A stretch of DNA of 36,673 nucleotides, from positions 1 to 36,673 of the forward strand of contig DUQE01000123.1 in assembly GCA_012837925.1 (NCBI GenBank), read 5' to 3'. The notes under the pieces were generated by a model, which ran no database searches, had not been told where the DNA came from, and worked only from the letters and a program-made list of their open reading frames with translations. A program made the translations under genes and the position numbers. This DNA comes from Bacillota bacterium. Lineage in GTDB: Bacteria; Bacillota; Limnochordia; Darwinibacteriales; Darwinibacteriaceae. Of this stretch, positions 31,842 through 36,673 are shown piece after piece. The number at the start of each line of letters is the position of its first letter. Position 1 is the stretch's first letter.

Positions 31842-32336
31842 GTGGAATTACAGACAAGGTTAGGTACTTTAGAGGTGGATGAGGAAAAGATAATTCACTT
31901 TCCCGTGGGAATCCTAGGTTTTTCGGAGTATCATCGTTATGTAGTTGTGGAGCAAGAGGACAGTGCCTTTAGTTTTCTCCAATCGATGGATGATCCAGAA
32001 CTGAGTTTTGTCATCATCATGCCTGAGTTAGTCCGCAGTGACTACTCGGTACAGCTCAACGAAGAAGAGATCGAGCTCTTGCAGATAGAGTCTCCCGAGG
32101 ACTGTAAGGTCTATGGCATCGTGACGATTCCGGAAAATGTAGCGGACATGACAGTGAACCTGCAAGCACCTGTCGTGATTAACGCGAAAACCCTCTTAGG
32201 AGCGCAATTCATCATACCGGGTGATAGATATCATACGAAGCATAATGTAATTGCGGAAATGCATAAGAACGCATACGAAATGCAGAAGCAAAGTAAAGCT
32301 CAAGAGGGCAAGGAGAAGATGCAAGAATCAGTCTAA
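31842..32336 (+). CDS. fliW: FliW, flagellar assembly factor and CsrA antagonist
   Basis: About 164 aa from GTG 31842 (GGGGTGGG upstream), giving MELQTRLGTLEV, which aligns with the usual FliW start; the ATG at 31827 has no ribosome binding site but remains possible. Family motifs are IIHFPVGILGFSEYHRYV and the C-terminal INAKTLLGAQFII. FliW binds CsrA and is titrated by flagellin, coupling flagellin synthesis to filament assembly. csrA is next, but the flagellin gene is not in the window. Confidence 0.95.
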   Translation: MELQTRLGTLEVDEEKIIHFPVGILGFSEYHRYVVVEQEDSAFSFLQSMDDPELSFVIIMPELVRSDYSVQLNEEEIELLQIESPEDCKVYGIVTIPENVADMTVNLQAPVVINAKTLLGAQFIIPGDRYHTKHNVIAEMHKNAYEMQKQSKAQEGKEKMQESV

Positions 32337-32380
32337 TTCCTGACTAGTTCGGGAAGAATAGAGTCCAGGGAGGGACCTAC

Positions 32381-32626
32381 ATGCTGGTACTGACACGCAA
32401 AGTGGATCAGAGTATTATGATTGGCGATAATATACGCATCGTAGTGGTGGATGTTAGGGGCGATCAAGTCAAGATCGGGATCGATGCTCCACGGGATGTT
32501 ATGGTACATCGCCACGAAGTCTATGAGGATATTCAGGCTGAAAACCAAAGAGCCGCATTAAAACGACAGATTGATCTGGGAGTCTTGGAACGGACGCTCA
32601 GAGAATCGAAACCCCAAAAAGGTTAG
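32381..32626 (+). CDS. csrA: CsrA, translational regulator
   Basis: An 81-aa RNA-binding dimer: [44 protein letters not shown], and a long C-terminal helix. CsrA binds GGA motifs at ribosome binding sites and in Bacillus represses hag. Its own leader (CAGGGAGGGACC) contains two GGA motifs over the ribosome binding site, so autoregulation is possible. Its partner FliW is encoded directly upstream. Confidence 0.97.
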   Translation: MLVLTRKVDQSIMIGDNIRIVVVDVRGDQVKIGIDAPRDVMVHRHEVYEDIQAENQRAALKRQIDLGVLERTLRESKPQKG

Positions 32627-32637
32627 GAGTGAGGAAT

Positions 32638-33036
32638 ATGAGTCTCAGGGTGCAGTCGGCACCAACGCTAGACCTAACTAGGTCAGATGCTACAAACCAA
32701 ACGTATGCAAGTTCCACGAGCGTGCAGAGGGTTCCGAAAGTTGGGCAAGAGAAGAATGTGGAGAAATTGTGGGTAGACGAGGCGGCGAGAGAAGACCTCA
32801 AGGAAGTATCGGATAAGGCCGAGGTTGAATCCGCGGTAGAGAGCATTAACGATGCGATTGAGCACATTAACCGCGCCTTGAGATTTTCTATTCATGAAGA
32901 CACTCAGCGGATCATGGTGAAAGTCATTAACATCGATACAGATGAAGTAATTAAGGAGCTTCCTCCAGAGGATGTATTAGATACGGTGGCTCGTATTCGA
33001 GAGATGATAGGTCTTCTCATTGATGAACGGGCATAG
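32638..33036 (+). CDS. flaG: FlaG family flagellar protein
   Basis: A 132-aa protein from ATG 32638 (AGGAG nine nt upstream; the track GTG is too close). The N-terminal half is polar and probably disordered. The C-terminal ~65 residues are the FlaG domain (INRALRFSIHEDTQRIMVKVI, ELPPEDVLDTVARIREMIGLLIDE). FlaG (YvyC) affects filament length. In Bacillus, hag precedes and fliD follows it; here csrA precedes and fliS follows directly, so both genes are missing at this site. Confidence 0.92.
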   Translation: MSLRVQSAPTLDLTRSDATNQTYASSTSVQRVPKVGQEKNVEKLWVDEAAREDLKEVSDKAEVESAVESINDAIEHINRALRFSIHEDTQRIMVKVINIDTDEVIKELPPEDVLDTVARIREMIGLLIDERA

Positions 33037-33050
33037 GGGGGTATTTTTCG

Positions 33051-33422
33051 GTGAGTGTACAAGCTTATCAAGTATACAGACAGACACAGGTTGCCACAGC
33101 ATCGCAGGGTGAATTACTGATGATGTTGTTTGATGGAGCAATTCGTTTTGCTCGGCAGTCGAAGGATCACATGGGTACTGGCAACCTCGAAGAAGCAAGT
33201 GCTAAGCTAATTCGTACCCAGGATATCATCAACGAACTGATTCTCTCTCTAGATCTCAGCGTTGGTGCAATTGCAGAAAATCTACAACAACTATACGTAT
33301 ATATTCATGACCTCTTAGTCCAGGCCAATGTCAAGAAAGACCCTGCCATTGTTGACAGTGCGTTAGACATGTTAGTCGAGTTAAGAGATACTTGGGAGCA
33401 GGTGGTGGGTCAAGTCAAATGA
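33051..33422 (+). CDS. fliS: FliS, flagellin export chaperone
   Basis: A 123-aa helical protein from GTG 33051 with AGGGGGG upstream. Conserved motifs are AYQVYRQTQVATASQGELLMMLFDGAIRFARQ, then LEEASAKLIRTQDIINEL and a C-terminal YVYIHDLLVQANVKKD. FliS caps the C-terminal helix of flagellin in the cytoplasm. It is present without a neighbouring flagellin, implying the flagellin gene lies elsewhere in the genome. Confidence 0.96.
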   Translation: MSVQAYQVYRQTQVATASQGELLMMLFDGAIRFARQSKDHMGTGNLEEASAKLIRTQDIINELILSLDLSVGAIAENLQQLYVYIHDLLVQANVKKDPAIVDSALDMLVELRDTWEQVVGQVK

Positions 33423-33880
33423 GAGAGATAAGGGACAAACTCTGTGAACTTACCAAGGCCTATGATGAACAGCTTCTGTTGTATAGGCAGATTCAAGAGG
33501 TAGGTTCCGGAGAGCAGGAGTTGATCCGTGATGGTCACCTTGATCGACTCTTAGAAGTTCTAAGGAAAAAGGAAGCTCTCCTGACACAGGCTGGTGAGTT
33601 TGAACAGCGCATTCAGTCGCTGCAAAACCAACTTGTGGTTCATTTTGACTTGTCCACTTTTTCGTTGCCCCAGTTGAGGCTTGTTGCTCCGGTGTATTAT
33701 CAAGAAGAACTTGAGACGCTTGAAGCCGCAGTTTCTAAGTTGCTTCCTGTGTTGGAGGCCCTCGAAAACCAGGAGCGGGACAATGAGGCCTGTTTGAACA
33801 AGTATTTGGTGGCCAGCCAAGGACCCAAGACAAAAAGGGCCCAGATTGGGCTGGCAGGAAGGGCTTACGGTAAGCGGTAG
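33419..33880 (+). CDS. FliT-like helical flagellar chaperone candidate
   Basis: About 153 aa from ATG 33419, which overlaps the fliS stop (ATGA); the track start nine codons upstream lies inside fliS. It is all-helical and coiled-coil rich (DKLCELTKAYDEQLLLYRQIQ, LLEVLRKKEALLTQAGEFEQRI, LEALENQERDNEACL), with a basic end (GRAYGKR). It occupies the position of fliT in Bacillus, which chaperones FliD. Its length (FliT is 100-120 aa) is greater, and the pattern also resembles FlgN. The FliD gene itself is absent here. Assignment is mainly from context. Confidence 0.65.
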   Translation: MREIRDKLCELTKAYDEQLLLYRQIQEVGSGEQELIRDGHLDRLLEVLRKKEALLTQAGEFEQRIQSLQNQLVVHFDLSTFSLPQLRLVAPVYYQEELETLEAAVSKLLPVLEALENQERDNEACLNKYLVASQGPKTKRAQIGLAGRAYGKR

Positions 33881-33905
33881 ACATGGGCTTGTCTTTTTCC
33901 AAACC

Positions 33906-33935
33906 TTGACAATAGCCTGTGTATTATGCTAAAGT
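33906..33935 (+). promoter_or_regulatory. Promoter of the cold-shock gene
   Basis: TTGACA (33906-33911), 18-nt spacer, TAAAGT (33930-33935). The transcript would have a leader of about 48 nt containing two CCGG-centred short repeats (ACCGGAAAG, GACCGGAG). Confidence 0.65.
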
Positions 33936-33989
33936 TAAGTTACCGGAAAGTTGAGACCGGAGTTTCAAGCTTAGGAGGAATGTTTACTA

Positions 33990-34190
33990 ATGTTAGGTAA
34001 GGTAAAGTGGTTCAATGCTGAAAAGGGCTACGGATTTATTGAACGTGATGACGGCGAAGGAGATGTGTTCGTACACTTTTCGGCAATCCAACAAGAGGGC
34101 TTCAAATCTCTCCAAGAAGGCGAAAGTGTTGAGTTCGAGATTGTCTCTGGAGACAGAGGTCCACAAGCTTCGAATGTGGTGAAAATCTGA
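33990..34190 (+). CDS. Cold-shock protein (CspA family)
   Basis: A 66-aa OB-fold RNA/ssDNA-binding protein of normal length, with AGGAGG upstream. RNP1 is KGYGFIE and RNP2 is DVFVHFSAI. It begins [13 protein letters not shown] and ends ASNVVKI. It is a monocistronic gene with its own promoter and terminator, set between the flagellar genes and hpf. Family members act as RNA chaperones; which paralogue this is cannot be decided. Confidence 0.97.
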   Translation: MLGKVKWFNAEKGYGFIERDDGEGDVFVHFSAIQQEGFKSLQEGESVEFEIVSGDRGPQASNVVKI

Positions 34191-34198
34191 CGAGATGA

Positions 34199-34228
34199 GG
34201 ACTGAGTGCAAACTCAGTCCATTTTTTT
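34199..34228 (+). terminator. Terminator of the cold-shock gene
   Basis: GGACTGAGT pairs with ACTCAGTCC around GCAA, followed by A and seven T. The ORF-track entry at 34195 reads across it and is not a gene. Confidence 0.92.
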
Positions 34229-34303
34229 CTAGCCGGGAGGATTTTCGATCACCGATGGGAAATATTAGGTATACAAGGCTTATCATTGAAGGAGTGATTA
34301 GGT

Positions 34304-34849
34304 ATGGCCACAATCAGAATCAATATTTCAGGGAAGAACTTGGAGATAACGGAAGCTTTACGAGGCTATGTAGACAAGAAAGTTGCCAAGCTCGAAAAGT
34401 ACCTCAATGATAATCAAACATTTTCGGCTGAAGTGATGCTTAGAACAGAACGTGGCATCCATATTGCTGAGGTCACGATGAACCTATCGGGGATCATTCT
34501 TCGTGGCGAAGGTAAGACGGGAGATATGTATACATCTATCGACGCAGCGGTTGATCGCATTGAGCGTCAGTTTAACAAGTACAAGAGCAAACTTGGCCGT
34601 AGAGTCCATGGACCCAAGCTCGGCGAAATGCCCGCATCGGTACAGGGAGACGGAGTCGACGGTCCAGAACCACGCATTGTTAGAACGAAACGCTTTGCCT
34701 TAAAACCCATGGATGTAGAAGAAGCACTGATGCAGATGGAGCTTCTAGGTCACGATTTCTTCGTTTTTAGAGATGCAGACACGGGAGACGTCAGTGTAGT
34801 GTACAAGCGTCGTGACGGCAATTATGGTTTGATCGAGTCGCAGTTCTAA
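34304..34849 (+). CDS. hpf: Long-form ribosome hibernation-promoting factor
   Basis: A 181-aa protein starting after AAGGAGTG. The N-terminal domain (ISGKNLEITEALRGYVDKKVAKLEKYL, MYTSIDAAVDRIERQFNKYKSKL) binds the 30S decoding site; a linker and the C-terminal dimerisation domain (IVRTKRFALKPMDVEEALMQMELLGHDFFVFRD, GDVSVVYKRRDGNYGLIE) follow. Long HPF joins 70S ribosomes into 100S dimers in stationary phase. The same gene (yvyD) lies before secA in Bacillus. Confidence 0.97.
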   Translation: MATIRINISGKNLEITEALRGYVDKKVAKLEKYLNDNQTFSAEVMLRTERGIHIAEVTMNLSGIILRGEGKTGDMYTSIDAAVDRIERQFNKYKSKLGRRVHGPKLGEMPASVQGDGVDGPEPRIVRTKRFALKPMDVEEALMQMELLGHDFFVFRDADTGDVSVVYKRRDGNYGLIESQF

Positions 34850-34850
34850 C

Positions 34851-35957
34851 ATGGTACAGTCAGTAAGTTTAGTAGTGTTCGAAGGCGGTCTTGTGCGTAG
34901 TCCGTTAGAGGCACAAATGCAGAGGGTAAGGCAAGGGATGGTTTTGGATCTTGTGGAACGAGCCAAACAAGGCGGCTTGGACCATGTGGTAGTTGTCACG
35001 AGTTATCGAGAACTCGCAGAGCGGCTACAATTCACCGAGGTCGAAGTGGTAGTTGACGAAGAACTCGGAGAGCCTTTCCACTTTGGCAAGCGTTTACAGG
35101 ATGTCGTGCAAGCCTATGGTTTAGAAAAGGTTTTATACATGGGGGGAGCATCGGCTCCCCTGATTTCTTCTGCAGAAATTAAGTATCTCCGTGAACTGTT
35201 AGAACAGAATGAGGGAATATTAGTAGCGAACAATTACTATTCTGCAGACATCGTAGGGTTCACACCTGGGCAAGCTTTAAACTATATAACACTTCCTCCT
35301 ATTGATAACACTCTGGCTCTCGCGCTCTGCAACGAAGCTGGTTTGCGCTGGGTTCCCATTCAACGTACGCTGGGCCTCAATTTTGATGTAGACACCCCCA
35401 CTGATATCATGATCATGTCAGTACACCCCGATGTGGGTGTGCATACGCGCGAAGCTGTACAGGACCTGCACTGGGATTTTCGTCGTTATACGGCCATTAA
35501 GGAACTGCTCGGTGATCCAAATGGAGAGATGGTCATCTATGGTCGCGTCGGTTCTAACCTCTTTCAATACCTTGATGCCAACACCCGCTGCCGCTTACGG
35601 CTCTATTCCGAAGAACGGGGAATGAAAGCCCTTGGCCGAGATGCCCGCGGTGAGGTGAAAGCTCTCATGGGACGGCTCATCGATGGTATGGGTTTTGCGA
35701 ACTTCTTTGACTTCTTAGCTGAAATAGCGCTGGGTGCGGTCTTAGATAGCAGGGTACTGTTCGAACACTTTAAATGGCAACTTACACCGACCGATCGCTT
35801 TGCGTCGGATCTTGGGGAAGTGGACCTCATTTCCCATCCACTATTGCGAGAGTTCACCAGCGCCGCTATGGCCGCGCCGATCCCGGTCTTGCTTGGGGGA
35901 CATTCCCTGGTAACAGGGGGTCTATGGGCGTTAATTGACGCCGGGAGCAAGGGTTAG
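34851..35957 (+). CDS. Conserved protein, probable GT-A-fold nucleotidyltransferase-like
   Basis: A 368-aa cytoplasmic protein starting one base after the hpf stop. Residues ~35-200 show an alternating beta/alpha pattern with [33 protein letters not shown], a stretch reading [13 protein letters not shown], and [12 protein letters not shown]. These resemble MobA/CofC-type GT-A nucleotidyltransferases, especially the closing DVDTPxD. The N-terminal GGxxxRxG signature is absent; the start reads [20 protein letters not shown], so catalysis is uncertain. The last ~170 residues ([13 protein letters not shown] onwards, [12 protein letters not shown] end) are helical with no match I know. Its place between hpf and secA replaces nothing known from Bacillus. 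Confidence 0.65.
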   Translation: MVQSVSLVVFEGGLVRSPLEAQMQRVRQGMVLDLVERAKQGGLDHVVVVTSYRELAERLQFTEVEVVVDEELGEPFHFGKRLQDVVQAYGLEKVLYMGGASAPLISSAEIKYLRELLEQNEGILVANNYYSADIVGFTPGQALNYITLPPIDNTLALALCNEAGLRWVPIQRTLGLNFDVDTPTDIMIMSVHPDVGVHTREAVQDLHWDFRRYTAIKELLGDPNGEMVIYGRVGSNLFQYLDANTRCRLRLYSEERGMKALGRDARGEVKALMGRLIDGMGFANFFDFLAEIALGAVLDSRVLFEHFKWQLTPTDRFASDLGEVDLISHPLLREFTSAAMAAPIPVLLGGHSLVTGGLWALIDAGSKG

Positions 35958-35963
35958 TACAAT
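35935..35963 (+). promoter_or_regulatory. Promoter of secA
   Basis: TTGACG (35935-35940), 17-nt spacer, TACAAT (35958-35963), overlapping the end of the upstream gene and 20 nt before the secA start. Confidence 0.7.
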
Positions 35964-35982
35964 AGATGCGGGAGGTATAGAA

Positions 35983-36673
35983 GTGCTCAAGAGTATTAAG
36001 AATTTCTTTGATCCAACAGAACGAGAACTAAAACGGCTGGATTCGGTCGTTCAAACAATCAACTCCATGGAACCGGAGATTCAGGCACTCAGTGATGATG
36101 AGCTGCGTGGCAAGACAGAGTATTTTCAGCAGAAGCTAAAAGACGGTGCCACTCTAGACGATATACTTCCGGAGACCTTCGCAGTGGTTCGTGAGGCATC
36201 GAGGCGGGTTCTCGGAATGCGCCACTATGATGTGCAGCTTATTGGCGGAATCATTCTTCATCAGGGCCGCATTGCGGAGATGAAGACGGGTGAAGGAAAG
36301 ACTTTAGTGGCTACCCTCCCTGTCTATCTCAATGCTTTAACCAATCAAGGGGTCCATGTTGTGACCGTCAACGACTACCTCGCTCGGCGCGACGCCGACT
36401 GGATGGGGAAGGTGTATGAGTTTCTCGGGCTAACGGTGGGCGTAGTTGTCCACGGCTTGAGTTTCGAAGAGCGCCAGCAAGCGTATGGAGCGCATATCAC
36501 CTATGGTACCAACAACGAGTTTGGCTTTGACTATCTGCGGGACAACATGGTTGTCTCACCTAGCCAAATGGTGCAACGTTCACTTCATTACGCCATTGTT
36601 GACGAAGTTGACTCGATTTTGATTGATGAAGCCCGAACGCCTCTTATTATATCCGGTCAGGGAGATAAATCCA
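35983..36673 (+). CDS. secA: SecA preprotein translocase ATPase, 3' truncated by window edge
   Basis: Not in the ORF track because it runs off the window. It starts at GTG 35983 after GGGAGG and 230 codons are visible. The sequence begins [19 protein letters not shown] and carries [13 protein letters not shown], Walker [40 protein letters not shown], and Walker B region [18 protein letters not shown], all SecA signatures. SecA drives protein export through SecYEG. The full protein would be about 840 residues; the visible part is intact. Confidence 0.97.
   Translation, partial: MLKSIKNFFDPTERELKRLDSVVQTINSMEPEIQALSDDELRGKTEYFQQKLKDGATLDDILPETFAVVREASRRVLGMRHYDVQLIGGIILHQGRIAEMKTGEGKTLVATLPVYLNALTNQGVHVVTVNDYLARRDADWMGKVYEFLGLTVGVVVHGLSFEERQQAYGAHITYGTNNEFGFDYLRDNMVVSPSQMVQRSLHYAIVDEVDSILIDEARTPLIISGQGDKS

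Noticed and set aside
34195-34410. 71-aa ORF over the cold-shock terminator
   Set aside because: It reads through a clear rho-independent terminator and into hpf, and has no ribosome binding site.

Overview
The window is about 36.7 kb of gene-dense bacterial chromosome that looks like a deep-branching Bacillota (Firmicutes) of the Limnochordia / Halanaerobiia kind. The evidence is a degS-degU-comF-yvyF-flgM-flgN-flgK-flgL-yviE-fliW-csrA-flaG-fliS-hpf-secA gene order almost identical to Bacillus subtilis, SAM-I riboswitches, strong AGGAGG ribosome binding sites and frequent TTG/GTG starts. Several proteins hint at a second (outer) membrane: an SLH/OmpM-like protein with a C-terminal beta-barrel ending in Phe, a Wza-type SLBB protein, a CsgG-like lipoprotein and a chaperone/usher-like cassette. 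The diderm reading is inference. No rRNA, tRNA, CRISPR array, prophage or intact mobile element was seen.

Region 1 (1-9.2 kb) is an envelope/exopolysaccharide block: the 3' part of the OmpM-like gene, a secreted YG-repeat protein, an SLBB export protein with nine SLBB repeats, a Wzz-type chain-length regulator, a tyrosine-tailed BY-kinase, its PHP-family phosphatase, a VanZ-like membrane protein and a DUF4438 protein, closed by a palindromic terminator. No glycosyltransferases are present, so this is the export and phospho-control end of an EPS system. Region 2 (9.2-11.9 kb, minus strand) is sulfur transfer: a cysteine desulfurase followed by thiI, whose start region carries an in-frame stop codon at codon 6, then a 57-aa coiled-coil ORF missing from the ORF track.

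Region 3 (12-22 kb) holds a CsgG-like lipoprotein, metK under a SAM-I riboswitch, a promoter-led cassette of small secreted beta protein, PapD-like chaperone and large beta-rich protein with a barrel-like C terminus (the best candidate here for an undescribed system), a cytoplasmic GH13_20 amylase and, convergently, metN-metI-metQ under a second SAM-I riboswitch with a consensus promoter. The two riboswitches tie methionine uptake to SAM synthesis.

Region 4 (22-36.7 kb) is regulation, competence and motility. It has DegS/DegU with the phosphoacceptors at the B. subtilis positions (H189, D56), an HD-domain hydrolase, an intergenic region with inverted repeats and a terminator with a C-rich loop, a stand-alone LuxR-type HTH, comFA/comFC, and the late flagellar genes preceded by a sigma-28-like promoter at flgM. 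Flagellin (hag), fliD and comFB are absent from their usual places. The block ends with cspA, hpf, an unassigned probable GT-A nucleotidyltransferase-like gene and the 5' part of secA.
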